DNA from: an uncultured Alphaproteobacteria bacterium
Lineage (GTDB): Bacteria; Pseudomonadota; Alphaproteobacteria; Caulobacterales; Caulobacteraceae
Assembly (NCBI GenBank): GCA_903912465.1
Contig: CAIWHQ010000359.1
Coordinates: forward strand, 1-39,803
DNA: 39,803 nt
Direction: 5' to 3'
The notes under the pieces are model-generated. The model was not told the DNA's origin and searched no databases. It saw nothing but the letters and a program-made list of their open reading frames with translations. A program made the translations under genes and the position numbers. Below, one piece after another: positions 10,212-21,690 of this stretch. Each line of letters begins with the position of its first letter. Within the stretch, counting starts at the first letter, position 1.

Positions 10212-10421
10212 CTAGAAGTCGACGGCGATGCCCTTGCGCTCCCAGTCGCCGAAACGGGTCGGCTCGAGGCCGGCGGGGCCGCCCTGTTCGGCAAGCCGCT
10301 CGGCGGCCTCGGCCTCCGCAAGACGGCGAGCGGCGGCTTCCTCGAGGGCGCGGCGGGCGGCGGGGCTCAGGGCCTTGCCGGGGGCGGCAGTGGGCGGGGC
10401 GTCGTCTTCCATGGAACCCAT
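10212..10421 (-). CDS. DUF1674 domain-containing protein (SDHAF4-like)
   Basis: C-terminal GLEPTRFGDWERKGIAVDF is the conserved DUF1674 signature. Confidence 0.9.
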   Translation of the reverse strand: MGSMEDDAPPTAAPGKALSPAARRALEEAAARRLAEAEAAERLAEQGGPAGLEPTRFGDWERKGIAVDF

Positions 10422-10484
10422 CTAGTCGTCCACCATGCGAAACGCCAGTTGCCTTGGCCGCCAGAACCGGGCAGGCGGCTCTGC

Positions 10485-11822
10485 GTGACCGAACCCCGCA
10501 TTCCCATCGGACTTCCCGCCCGCCGCGCCGCGCTCGACCTGCTGGCCGCCGCCTTCTCCCGCCGCGCCGGACTGGAGGACGAGTCCGCCGCGCCCGGCCT
10601 GGCGGAACTGGAGCCCCGCGACCGGGCCTTCGCCCGGCTTCTGGTACTGACGGCCCTGAGGCGACTGGGCCCGCTGGACCGCGCCCTTGACGCGCGCATC
10701 CCGCGCGCCCCGCCGGAAATCGTTCGCAACATTCTGAGACTGGGGGCGGTCCAGGCCCTGGTCCTGGGTGCCCCACCCCATGCAGCCGTCAGCGCCAGCG
10801 TCGACCTGGCCGAGTCTCTCCCCGACGCCCGCCGTTCCAAGGGCCTGGTCAACGCCGTCCTGAGGGGCCTGATCCGCGAGCCGCCGGACCTGTCCGACCC
10901 TGAGGCCCTGGCGCCGGACTGGCTGCTGGCCCGCTGGAGCGCAGCCTGGGGCCGGCCGACCGCCCTGTCCGTGGCCTCGGTCATTGCCGGGGAGCCAGAC
11001 ACCGACCTGACCCTGAGGGAGGACCCCGGCGCCCTGGCCGAGGCCCTGAATCTGACCCGGGTCGCCGCCGACACCTGGCGTACCGCCCGGCGGGGCGAGG
11101 TCTCGGCCTGGGACGGCTTTGCCGAGGGTCGCTGGTGGGTCCAGGACGCCAGCGCCGCCGTCCCTGCCCGCCTGCTGAACCCAAGGCCAGGCCTGACCGC
11201 CCTGGACCTGTGCGCCGCACCCGGCGGCAAGACCCTGCAACTGGCGGCCGCCGGGGCGGAGGTCACCGCCCTTGACCGCTCACCGGCCCGCCTGCGCCGG
11301 GTTCAGGAGAACCTGGAGCGGACCGGCCTGACCGCCGAGGTCATCGCGGCCGACGCCGGGACCTGGGACGACGGACGGACCTTCGACGCCGTCCTGCTCG
11401 ACGCGCCGTGCAGTGCCACCGGGACCTTCCGCCGCAATCCGGACGTGCTCTGGGCAGTGAAGCCCGGCGACATCGCCTCCCTGGCCGCAGACCAGGCCCG
11501 GCTTCTGGACGCCGCCGCCCGGCGAGTACGGCCGGGTGGGCGCCTGGTCTACTGCGTCTGCTCCCTGGAGACCGAAGAGGGCGAGGCCCAGGTCACCGGC
11601 TTCCTGAAGCGGTGCGCCGACTTCGCCCTCGACCCCATCGCCCCGGGAGAGGGCGGGGCACCGCCGGAAAGCCGCCGGGAGGACGGGACCCTTCGGATCC
11701 TGCCGACTCACCGCCCGGGCGGGACAGACGGCTTCTTCATCGCCCGTTTCGCCCGTCGGCCGAACCGCCGCGCCCGCCGGGACTTGGCGCAGGGCGCAGG
11801 GGCCGTTAAATCCGCATCATGA
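10485..11822 (+). CDS. rsmB: RsmB/NOP family rRNA (cytosine-C5) methyltransferase
   Basis: NusB-like N-terminal region plus LDLCAAPGGKTLQLAAAG...LLDAPCSATGTFRRNPDVLW...RPGGRLVYCVCSLETEE; probable GTG start (gtgaccgaaccccgc). Confidence 0.92.
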   Translation: MTEPRIPIGLPARRAALDLLAAAFSRRAGLEDESAAPGLAELEPRDRAFARLLVLTALRRLGPLDRALDARIPRAPPEIVRNILRLGAVQALVLGAPPHAAVSASVDLAESLPDARRSKGLVNAVLRGLIREPPDLSDPEALAPDWLLARWSAAWGRPTALSVASVIAGEPDTDLTLREDPGALAEALNLTRVAADTWRTARRGEVSAWDGFAEGRWWVQDASAAVPARLLNPRPGLTALDLCAAPGGKTLQLAAAGAEVTALDRSPARLRRVQENLERTGLTAEVIAADAGTWDDGRTFDAVLLDAPCSATGTFRRNPDVLWAVKPGDIASLAADQARLLDAAARRVRPGGRLVYCVCSLETEEGEAQVTGFLKRCADFALDPIAPGEGGAPPESRREDGTLRILPTHRPGGTDGFFIARFARRPNRRARRDLAQGAGAVKSAS

Positions 11823-12478
11823 GCCTGCGTCCGATCATCGCCCCCTCGATCCTCGCCGCCGACTTCGCCCGGCTGGGCGAGGAGGTGCGCGCCGTCCAGG
11901 CCGCCGGTGCCGACTGGTTGCACATCGACGTCATGGACGGCCACTTCGTGCCGAACATCACCCTGGGGCCCGACATTGTCCGGGCCCTGAAGCCGCACGC
12001 CACCGTGCCCATGGACGTGCACCTGATGATCGCCCCCGTGGACCCTTTTCTGGAGGCCTTCGTCGAGGCCGGGGCCGACATCATCAGCGTCCACCCGGAG
12101 AGCGGGCCGCACCTGAACCGCACCCTCAAGCGCATCCGCCAGCTGGGTGCCCGGGCCGGGGTGGTCTTCAACCCCTCGACCTCGCCCTCGGTGATCGAAT
12201 GGATGATGGACGAGGTCGACCTGATCCTCGTCATGTCCATCAATCCGGGCTTCGGCGGGCAGAGCTTCATGCATTCCCAGCTGGCCAAGATCGAGACCCT
12301 GAGGCGGATGATCGACGCCAGCGGCCGGGACATCGTTCTGGAAGTCGACGGCGGCGTCACCGCCGAGACCGCACGCCTTTGCGTGGACGCCGGGGCTACG
12401 GCCCTGGTGGCGGGCACGGCGGTCTTCCGGGGCGGTCCCGACGCCTACGCTGCCAATATCGCTGCCCTGCGCGGTTAA
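11819..12478 (+). CDS. rpe: Ribulose-phosphate 3-epimerase
   Basis: IIAPSILAADFARLGEEV...WLHIDVMDGHFVPNITLGPD...VMSINPGFGGQSFM...VDGGV; start overlaps the rsmB stop (ATGA). Confidence 0.97.
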   Translation: MSLRPIIAPSILAADFARLGEEVRAVQAAGADWLHIDVMDGHFVPNITLGPDIVRALKPHATVPMDVHLMIAPVDPFLEAFVEAGADIISVHPESGPHLNRTLKRIRQLGARAGVVFNPSTSPSVIEWMMDEVDLILVMSINPGFGGQSFMHSQLAKIETLRRMIDASGRDIVLEVDGGVTAETARLCVDAGATALVAGTAVFRGGPDAYAANIAALRG

Positions 12479-12538
12479 GGCCACGGGACGGGCTTCAGGC
12501 GGTTTCAGGGAATCGCCGGCTGGGCTAGAACCCTTTCG

Positions 12539-12612
12539 TCCTGCGTGACTGGCGAAACAGGTGGACCACCACCGGGGAGCGCAGGGACGTCAAAGTGCCG
12601 CTCGCCTGGGCC
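12539..12612 (+). ncRNA. ZTP (pfl motif) riboswitch
   Basis: CCTGC GTGACTGGCGAAACA GGTGG ACCA CCACC GGGGAGC GCAGG ... CCGCTCGCCTGGGC. P1 is CCTGC/GCAGG, P2 is GGTGG/CCACC, with the conserved GUGACUGGCG, CCGGGGAGCG and CGCCUGGGC segments. It lies immediately upstream of purH, a known ZTP riboswitch regulon gene. Confidence 0.94.
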
Positions 12613-12640
12613 GACCTTCCGAACCGCCACGGAGAGCCCC

Positions 12641-14254
12641 ATGCCTGCCGCACCCGACTTCCCGCCCGCCCCTGACCGCGCCCGCGTCCGCCGCGCCCTG
12701 ATCTCGGTGTCGGACAAGACCGGCCTGGTCGAGGCGGCCCAGGTCCTGTCCCGGCTGGGGGTCGAGCTGGTCTCCACCGGCGGCACCCGGGCGGCCATCG
12801 CTGCGGCAGGCCTGGCGGTGAAGGACGTCTCGGACCTGACCGGCTTCCCGGAAATGATGGACGGTCGGGTCAAGACCCTGCACCCGTCTGTGCACGGCGG
12901 CCTGCTGGGCGTGCGGGACGCCCCGGCCCACGCTGCCGCCATGGCCGAGCATGGCATTGGCGGAATCGACCTCGTCTACGTCAACCTCTACCCCTTCGAG
13001 AAGACCGTGGCCGGCGGGGCAGACGCCGCCGACGCCATCGAGAACATCGACATCGGCGGACCGGCCATGATCCGCTCGGCGGCCAAGAACCACGCCTATG
13101 TGGCGGTCTGCACCGAGCTGGAGGACCTGCAGGCGGTGCTGGCGGAGCTGGAGGCGGAGGGGACCACGGGCCTGTCCCTGCGCCGGACCCTGGCGGGCCG
13201 GGCCTATGCCCGCACGGCGGCCTACGATGCGGCCATCTCGACCTGGTTCGCCCGGGAACTGGGCGAGGCCGCCCCGAAGCGCCGCGCCTTCTCGGGCCGG
13301 CTGGCCCAGACCCTGAGGTATGGCGAGAACCCCCACCAGCCGGCGGCCTTCTATGTCGAGGAGTCCCCTCGCACGGGCGTGGCGACAGCCCGGCAGATGC
13401 AGGGCAAGGCCCTGAGCTACAACAACATCGCCGACACGGACGCGGCCATCGAACTGGTGGCGGAATTTGATCCGGCGAAATCCGCGGCGGTGGCCATCAT
13501 CAAGCACGCCAACCCCTGCGGCGTGGCCCTGGGGGCAGACGTCAAGACGGCCTATGCCCGGGCCCTGCAGTGCGACCCGGTCTCGGCCTTCGGCGGCATC
13601 GTGGCGGTGAACCGCCGGCTGGATGCGGCCTCGGCGAAGGAGATCCTCAAGATCTTCACCGAGGTGGTCGTGGCGCCTGAGGCCGACGACGAGGCCATCG
13701 CCCTGTTCGCGAAGAAGAAGGACCTGCGCCTGCTCCTGACCGGCGGCATGCCCGATCCCCTGGCACCAGGCGACGTCTTCAAGCAGGTCGCAGGGGGCTT
13801 CCTGGTCCAGGGCCGCGACACCGCCCGGTTGACGGCGGCGGACCTGAAGATCGTCACGCGCCGCCAGCCGACCCCACAGGAGGTCGAGGACATGCTGTTC
13901 GCCTTCACCGTGGCCAAGCACGTCAAGTCCAACGCCATCGTCTTCGCCCGGGACGGCCAGACGGCGGGCATTGGCGCGGGCCAGATGAACCGGCGCGATT
14001 CCGCCCGGATCGCCGCGATCCGCGCCGGCGAGGCCGCCGAGCAGGCGGGCCTTCCGGAGAGCCTGGCCCGGGGCTCGGCCTGCGCCTCTGAAGCCTTCTT
14101 CCCCTTCGCCGACGGCCTGGTCCAGGCGGCAGAGGCGGGCGCCACGGCGGTGATCCAGCCAGGCGGGTCGATCCGCGACGCGGAGGTGATCGCTGCGGCA
14201 GACGCCGCCGGCGTGACCATGGCCTTCACCGGCGTTCGCGTGTTCAGACACTAG
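12641..14254 (+). CDS. purH: Bifunctional phosphoribosylaminoimidazolecarboxamide formyltransferase/IMP cyclohydrolase
   Basis: [33 protein letters not shown]...[14 protein letters not shown]...[10 protein letters not shown]...[12 protein letters not shown]. Confidence 0.98.
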   Translation: MPAAPDFPPAPDRARVRRALISVSDKTGLVEAAQVLSRLGVELVSTGGTRAAIAAAGLAVKDVSDLTGFPEMMDGRVKTLHPSVHGGLLGVRDAPAHAAAMAEHGIGGIDLVYVNLYPFEKTVAGGADAADAIENIDIGGPAMIRSAAKNHAYVAVCTELEDLQAVLAELEAEGTTGLSLRRTLAGRAYARTAAYDAAISTWFARELGEAAPKRRAFSGRLAQTLRYGENPHQPAAFYVEESPRTGVATARQMQGKALSYNNIADTDAAIELVAEFDPAKSAAVAIIKHANPCGVALGADVKTAYARALQCDPVSAFGGIVAVNRRLDAASAKEILKIFTEVVVAPEADDEAIALFAKKKDLRLLLTGGMPDPLAPGDVFKQVAGGFLVQGRDTARLTAADLKIVTRRQPTPQEVEDMLFAFTVAKHVKSNAIVFARDGQTAGIGAGQMNRRDSARIAAIRAGEAAEQAGLPESLARGSACASEAFFPFADGLVQAAEAGATAVIQPGGSIRDAEVIAAADAAGVTMAFTGVRVFRH

Positions 14255-14280
14255 TTCTTTTCCCATCCAAGGAGACCGTC

Positions 14281-15885
14281 ATGCATCTGCTCCGTCCCTT
14301 CGCCCTGGCGGGCCTTGTCCTGGCCTCGCTGGCGGCCGCTCCGGACCCCTCGGTTGCGGCGACGCCGAAGGCGGGCGCCAAGATCGCCCCAGCGACCACC
14401 GCCTGGACCACCGCCACCCAACGCCGGCCCGCAGCCTTCGCCGGGACGGCCCGGGTGACCGAGGGCGTCCTGGTGATCGCCGCAGACTCCATCGCCCAGG
14501 CATCGGAGCGGGCGTCCGCAGTCCTCTCCCCCAATGCGGCTACCGACATCCGCAAGGCGGCGGAGGCCGAGGACTTCGACTTCGCCAGCGGCGAGATTCT
14601 AACCCTCAGGGCCTTCGGGGGCCTCGACCAGGTCATCCTCCTCGGCCTGGGCAAGGGGTCTTCCCCGGCCCGTCTTCAGGCGGCGGGCGAAGCCCTGGGC
14701 CGCGCCCTTGCCAAGGTCCCGGGGCCAGTCACTGTGGCGACGGGAACGCTGGAGGCCAGCGGGCTGGCTGAACTCGCCACCGGCTTTGGCATCGGAGAGT
14801 ACAGGTCGGACCTCCTGGCCTCGGAGCGGTCGAAGGCGGCCCCGGCCGGTGTCGTCTTCATGGGCACCGGCGCGGCCGGCGCCGAGCCGATGTACCGCAA
14901 CCGGGGCCTCGCCCTGGTCGAGGCGGTCCAGTGGACCCGGGACGTCTCCAATCTGCCGGCCAACCTCCTCTATCCCCAGGCCTTCGTGGACAGCGCCCGG
15001 GCGGCCTTCGCCGGGATCCCGGGCGTCAGCATCGAGGTCCTCGACGAGGTCGCCATCCGGCGGCTCGGCATGGGCGCCCTCTCCGGAGTGGGCATGGGAT
15101 CGGCCCGCCCCCCGCGCCTCCTGGTCGTTCGCTACCGGGGCGCCGGGGTCGCCGAGGGCAAGCCCCTGGTCCTGGCGGGCAAGGGCATCACCTTCGACAG
15201 CGGCGGCCTGTCCATCAAGGGTTCGGCCGGCATGGGCGAGATGAAGATGGACATGTCCGGCGCGGCCTCGGTGACCGGAGCGGTGCTATCCCTGGCGAAG
15301 TCCGGGGCGCCGGTGAACGTGGCGGCCGTCGCCGCCCTGGCCGAGAACATGCCGGACGGCGGCGCCATCCGGCCTGGCGACGTGCTGACGGCGATGAACG
15401 GGAAGACCATCGAGATCATCTCCACTGACGCCGAAGGCCGACTGGTCCTCGCCGACGCCCTGGTCTGGGCCGAACGCAACCTCAAGCCTGCGGCGGTCGT
15501 GGACCTCGCCACCCTGACCGGCGCAATCCGCACGGCCCTCGGGGACGACTATGCCGGCCTGTTCGCCCGGGGCGACGCCCTGGCCGACCGGCTGATGACG
15601 GCCGGCGAGCAGACCGGCGAACAGCTCTGGAGGATGCCGCTTCATCCCAGCTACGCCAAGGACACGGCCTCCACCATCGCCGACATCAAGAACAGCGGTG
15701 AAGGCGGTGCCGGGGCCGGGACGGGCGCCTGGTTCATCGGCGAGTTCATCAGCCGCGACATTCCCTGGGCCCATATCGACATCGCTGGCGTGGCCTATGG
15801 CACGGCGAACGCGGTCAAGCCTGCGGGATCCGCGGGATTCGGGGTGCGGCTGCTGGACCGTCTGGCCCGGGACTGGGCTCGGTAG
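14281..15885 (+). CDS. M17 leucyl aminopeptidase family protein with signal peptide
   Basis: Signal peptide LLRPFALAGLVLASLAAAPDPSVAA; catalytic KGITFDSGGLSIK and STDAEGRLVLADAL motifs. Confidence 0.92.
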   Translation: MHLLRPFALAGLVLASLAAAPDPSVAATPKAGAKIAPATTAWTTATQRRPAAFAGTARVTEGVLVIAADSIAQASERASAVLSPNAATDIRKAAEAEDFDFASGEILTLRAFGGLDQVILLGLGKGSSPARLQAAGEALGRALAKVPGPVTVATGTLEASGLAELATGFGIGEYRSDLLASERSKAAPAGVVFMGTGAAGAEPMYRNRGLALVEAVQWTRDVSNLPANLLYPQAFVDSARAAFAGIPGVSIEVLDEVAIRRLGMGALSGVGMGSARPPRLLVVRYRGAGVAEGKPLVLAGKGITFDSGGLSIKGSAGMGEMKMDMSGAASVTGAVLSLAKSGAPVNVAAVAALAENMPDGGAIRPGDVLTAMNGKTIEIISTDAEGRLVLADALVWAERNLKPAAVVDLATLTGAIRTALGDDYAGLFARGDALADRLMTAGEQTGEQLWRMPLHPSYAKDTASTIADIKNSGEGGAGAGTGAWFIGEFISRDIPWAHIDIAGVAYGTANAVKPAGSAGFGVRLLDRLARDWAR

Positions 15886-15894
15886 GCAGACGGA

Positions 15895-16593
15895 TCAGAG
15901 GGTGTCGACCATTACGAGTTCGGCGTCCTCCAGGGCGGTGATGCGCAGGGCAGGCTCGTCGACGATTGCCGCCCCGTCCCGGGTCCCGACGGTCACGCCA
16001 TTGACCTCGACCGAGCCCCGGGCCGGCACGAGGTAGGCGCGCCGGCCCGGCGCCAGGGCGTAGTCCAGAGTCTCGCCGGCCGGCAGGGTCGCGCCCAGCA
16101 CCCGGCCAGGGGTGCGGATGGGCAGGGCCTCGTCATCTCCCGGAAGGCCGGAGGCCAGGGTCACGAAGCGCCCGGCGCGGTCATCCCTCGGGAAGGGCCG
16201 GGCACCCCAGGACGGCGCGTCTCCGGCCTGGGCCGGCAGGATCCAGATCTGGAAGAGGCGGGTGACGCCCGGCTCGAGGTTGTACTCGGCGTGCCGGATG
16301 CCCGAGCCGGCGCTCATCACCTGGACGTCGCCGGCGGCGGTACGGCCCTGGTTGCCCAGGCTGTCCTGGTGGCTGATCGCACCCTCGAGGACATAGGTGA
16401 TGATCTCCATGTCCTGGTGACCATGGGCGGGAAACCCCGTGTTCGGCTGGATGGCGTCGTCGTTCCAGACCCGCAGGGCGCCCCAGTTCATGCGCGCCGG
16501 GTCCTGGTAGCCCGAGAAGGAGAAGTGATGCCGGGCCCGCAGCCAGCCATGGTCGGCGCCGCCGAGGGTATCGAAGGGACGAAGGTCGATCAT
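15895..16593 (-). CDS. Pirin family protein
   Basis: RPFDTLGGADHGWLRARHHFSF...NTGFPAHGHQDMEIITYVLEGAISHQDSLGN...SAGSGIRHAEYN. Confidence 0.94.
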   Translation of the reverse strand: MIDLRPFDTLGGADHGWLRARHHFSFSGYQDPARMNWGALRVWNDDAIQPNTGFPAHGHQDMEIITYVLEGAISHQDSLGNQGRTAAGDVQVMSAGSGIRHAEYNLEPGVTRLFQIWILPAQAGDAPSWGARPFPRDDRAGRFVTLASGLPGDDEALPIRTPGRVLGATLPAGETLDYALAPGRRAYLVPARGSVEVNGVTVGTRDGAAIVDEPALRITALEDAELVMVDTL

Positions 16594-16746
16594 GGGTAGG
16601 CTCCTCCGGCGGGGGCTCTGTCAGCCGCAAGATAGGGACTGGGAGGGTCAATTGGAAACGGCAGGGCGGAAGATTTCCCGGCAGAACCGGTGGACGCCCG
16701 AACTGGCGACGGGCCAGAATGGATTACGAGTCGCCGGGAGATCCGA

Positions 16747-18000
16747 ATGACCGCCAGGTCCCGCCTGCACCCGGCCTACCTGGCCGCCGCCCTCATCTTC
16801 GTCGTCCTGCTGGTCAGCGCTGGCCTGCGGTCGACCCCAGGCGTCCTGATGCTGCCCCTCGAGCAGGCTTTTGGCTGGAGTCGGTCCACCGTCTCTTTCG
16901 CCGCCGGGGTGGGCATCCTGTTCTATGGCCTGACAGGCCCCTTCGCCGCCGCCCTGATGCAGGGCCTGGGAGTGCGCCGGGTGGTGATCGGCGCCCTGGC
17001 CCTGATGGCTGCGGCGACCCTGTCCTCGACCCTGATGCGCGAGCCCTGGCAGTACATGGCCACCTGGGGCGTGGCGGCAGGGATCGGCTCAGGCGCCCTG
17101 GCGATGACCCTGGCCGCCACGGTGGTGAACCGCTGGTTCGTCGCCCGGCGCAGCCTGATGATGGGCCTGCTGACCGCAGCCACCGCGACGGGCAACCTGG
17201 TCTTCCTGCCGGTGCTGGCCCTGCTTGCCGAGGACGGCGGGTGGCGTCGTGCGGCGGCGGCCACGGGACTGGCGGCCCTGGCGCTGATTCCTCTGGTCTG
17301 GAAGTTCCTGCCCGAGCGGCCCTCGGACCGGGGCCTGGCCCCCGTGGGCGCGCCGGGGGATCACGTGGAACCCCCGGCGCCAGCAGGGGGCACCCTGACG
17401 CTCGCCTTCGGCGCGCTGGCGAGGGCTGCGCGGACCCGGACCTTCTGGCTTCTCTTCACAGGCTTCTTCATCTGTGGACTGACGACTAACGGCCTGGTCG
17501 GCACCCACCTGATCGCAATGTGCGCGGACCAGGGCATGGCCCAGGTCCAGGCCGCGGGCCTTCTCGCCGTCATGGGCGTCTTCGACCTTGCCGGAACGAC
17601 GGCCTCGGGCTGGTTGACGGATCGCTACGACCCGCGCCGGCTCCTGGCCATCTACTACACCTTCCGAGGCCTGGCCCTGGTCGCCCTGCCCTTCTCGGAC
17701 TTCTCGCTGCTGGCGCTCGGGCTGTTCGCGGTGTTCTTCGGCCTCGACTGGATCGCCACGGTGCCGCCCACCGCCCGGCTGGCCACCGAAGCCTTCGGCC
17801 TGCGCGAAGGGCCCATCGTGTTCGGCTGGATCGCCGCCGGGCACCAGGCCGGAGCCGCCACCGCCGCCATCACCGCCGGGGTGATGCGCGCCTCCCAGGG
17901 TCGTTACCTTGAGGCCTTCGTCCTGGCGGGTCTGACCGCCCTGATCGCCGCCGTCGCCTCGCTCATGATCCGCCGCGGGGTCGTCAGTGCCGCCGCCTGA
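16747..18000 (+). CDS. MFS transporter
   Basis: About 12 predicted TM segments; AFGWSRSTVSFAAGVGILFYGLTGPFAAALMQ...DLAGTTASGWLTDRYDPRRLL. Confidence 0.92.
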   Translation: MTARSRLHPAYLAAALIFVVLLVSAGLRSTPGVLMLPLEQAFGWSRSTVSFAAGVGILFYGLTGPFAAALMQGLGVRRVVIGALALMAAATLSSTLMREPWQYMATWGVAAGIGSGALAMTLAATVVNRWFVARRSLMMGLLTAATATGNLVFLPVLALLAEDGGWRRAAAATGLAALALIPLVWKFLPERPSDRGLAPVGAPGDHVEPPAPAGGTLTLAFGALARAARTRTFWLLFTGFFICGLTTNGLVGTHLIAMCADQGMAQVQAAGLLAVMGVFDLAGTTASGWLTDRYDPRRLLAIYYTFRGLALVALPFSDFSLLALGLFAVFFGLDWIATVPPTARLATEAFGLREGPIVFGWIAAGHQAGAATAAITAGVMRASQGRYLEAFVLAGLTALIAAVASLMIRRGVVSAAA

Positions 18001-18006
18001 GTGCGG

Positions 18007-18903
18007 CTAGAACGGCCGGGGCTTTACGCCGTTGGCGGCGAAGTGGGCCAGCATCCGGGTCCAGGCGTCCCGGGCTGCGGCCGGGTCGTAGCTGGTGCGG
18101 TAGTCCGCGTGGAAACCGTGCTGGCTGTCCGGGTAAACAATGATCTGGCTGCCGGTCTTGCGGGCGGCGACCAGGGCGCTGCGCATGGCCTCGACATCGG
18201 CAAGGGGGATGCCCTGGTCCTTGCCGGCATAGAATCCGATGACCGGGGCCCGAAGCTGGGCCACGCCGGGGAGCGGCCAGGGGCGGCTGGTTTCGCCAAG
18301 GAATTCCCCGGGCTTGGGCGCGGTCAGCCGGCCATACCAGGCCGCGCCGGCGCGGAACTCCGGCATACGCTGGCAGATAAGCCAGGTGGTGGCGCCGCCC
18401 CAGCAAAAGCCGGTGACCGCCATGCGGGACTTGTCCACGAAGGACTGGGACTTGAGGAACCGGACGGTCCCCGACAGGTCGTTGAAGATCTGCTTGTCCG
18501 AGGCCGCAGCCACGATGCGGCGGATCTGGTTGAAGTCGTTGGTCTTCGAAGGATCACCCGACCGGACGAAGAGGTCCGGGGCGATGGCCACGTAGCCCAG
18601 CCTTGCCAGGCGGCGGCAGACGTCGCGGATGTATTCGTGGACCCCGAAGACCTCGGAAATCACCAGGACGACGGGAAACCGGCCAGGGGCGTCGGGGCGG
18701 GCCAGATAGGCCGGCATCATTCGGTCGCCGACATCCACCTCGACCTCGCCCGCGACGAGGCCCGTCGCGGGAGTGACGACAGTCTGGGCCTCTGCGGAGA
18801 AAGCAAAGAGGGCGTAACCGCCAAAGGCAGCCAGGGCCAGTCGCCGCCGCGAGACGGCCAGGTCCCCAGGTTCGGTGCCCTCCGGACGCGTCAGGGTCTT
18901 CAT
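18007..18903 (-). CDS. Dienelactone hydrolase family protein, probably exported
   Basis: RRRLALAAFGGYALFAFSAEAQ (Tat-like leader); VVLVISEVFGVHEYIRDVCRRLA...MAVTGFCWGGATTW...HGFHADYR. Confidence 0.9.
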   Translation of the reverse strand: MKTLTRPEGTEPGDLAVSRRRLALAAFGGYALFAFSAEAQTVVTPATGLVAGEVEVDVGDRMMPAYLARPDAPGRFPVVLVISEVFGVHEYIRDVCRRLARLGYVAIAPDLFVRSGDPSKTNDFNQIRRIVAAASDKQIFNDLSGTVRFLKSQSFVDKSRMAVTGFCWGGATTWLICQRMPEFRAGAAWYGRLTAPKPGEFLGETSRPWPLPGVAQLRAPVIGFYAGKDQGIPLADVEAMRSALVAARKTGSQIIVYPDSQHGFHADYRTSYDPAAARDAWTRMLAHFAANGVKPRPF

Positions 18904-19040
18904 GGTTCGGGTCTCCCTCGCCAGTCGTCGCCAGCCTCATCCCATTTGGCGACAGGTGCGGCCAGTGTCAAAGCCTGCGACGCCCGAAGGTCGGTTCCAG
19001 GGGCTTTCGGCGCGGGCCGGCAAGGCGCATATCAACGTCC

Positions 19041-19538
19041 ATGGACGGAAGACGGATGAAGCCCGGCACCCTGCGCCGGCTGACGGAGGGAGAGACGGCG
19101 CTGGCGACGGCCGTGTTCGGCTCCGCCCTGGCCTTGGAGCGCGTCCGGATCTTCGCCCTGCCGGTCTGGCGCCGACCGTTCGCCGCCGGCCCGGCCCTTG
19201 TCTTCTGGCCGGCCTTCGGGGCCCTGCAGGACTTCAGCCTTGCCCGTCTGTCCCTGCAGGGCGTCCTGATCCATGAACTGACCCACGTCTGGCAGGCCCA
19301 GACGGGCGTCAACCTGGCCCTGGCAAAGCTGAAGGCCGGTGACAGACCCGAGGCCTACCACTACGAACCCTGCCATGGACTGAGGTTTTCGGACCTCAAC
19401 ATCGAGCAGCAGGCCATGGCCGTGCAGCACGCCTTCCTGGCCTCCCGGGGGGCCTCGACGCCCTTCACCCCCGAGATTCATGCCGCCCTCCTGGAGGGAA
19501 CGCCCCTCGAGGCTGCGCCAAAGCCCTTTGTGGTTTAG
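19041..19538 (+). CDS. Hypothetical protein with HExxH-type motif (HELTHVWQ)
   Basis: GVLIHELTHVWQAQTGVNLAL: a gluzincin-like HExxHxxQ signature similar to DUF4157-type proteins; lies directly upstream of dnaK. Confidence 0.75.
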   Translation: MDGRRMKPGTLRRLTEGETALATAVFGSALALERVRIFALPVWRRPFAAGPALVFWPAFGALQDFSLARLSLQGVLIHELTHVWQAQTGVNLALAKLKAGDRPEAYHYEPCHGLRFSDLNIEQQAMAVQHAFLASRGASTPFTPEIHAALLEGTPLEAAPKPFVV

Positions 19539-19548
19539 GGACTTTGCA

Positions 19549-19577
19549 CTTGCAGAGCCGCGCATTCGCACCATATC
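19549..19577 (+). promoter_or_regulatory. Candidate sigma32 (RpoH) heat-shock promoter of dnaK
   Basis: CTTGCAG (19549-19555), 15-nt spacer, CCATATC (19571-19577); close to the CTTGAAA/CCCATNT consensus. Confidence 0.65.
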
Positions 19578-19711
19578 GGTCCGCGACGGCGTGGTTCCGA
19601 AAAAGCCCGCCGGCGACCCCGGACTGTTCAAGGGGACCGCAGGAACGGGGGGTGCTTGGCCACGAGGCTCCTCAGGCGCGGTCCGCCAAATAGGAGCGTT
19701 TGAGACCCATC

Positions 19712-21607
<1,896 letters not shown>

Positions 21608-21616
21608 ACCTGTCCG

Positions 21617-21656
21617 GGACCCGACCCCGCCTCGACCTGAGGCGGGGTCGGCGTCC
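21617..21656 (+). terminator. Strong hairpin in the dnaK-dnaJ intergenic region (terminator/attenuator or processing site)
   Basis: CCGACCCCGCCT (21621-21632) / AGGCGGGGTCGG (21640-21651), perfect 12-bp stem with 7-nt loop. Extended by GGAC/GTCC across a bulged C. Only a weak pyrimidine tract (gtcctttc) follows. Confidence 0.7.
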
Positions 21657-21690
21657 TTTCGGAAAGATGCATCGGAAGGCCTGACGCCTC

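Noticed and set aside
12590-14266. 558-aa ORF antisense to purH
   Set aside because: Opposite purH and the ZTP riboswitch; compositional artefact.
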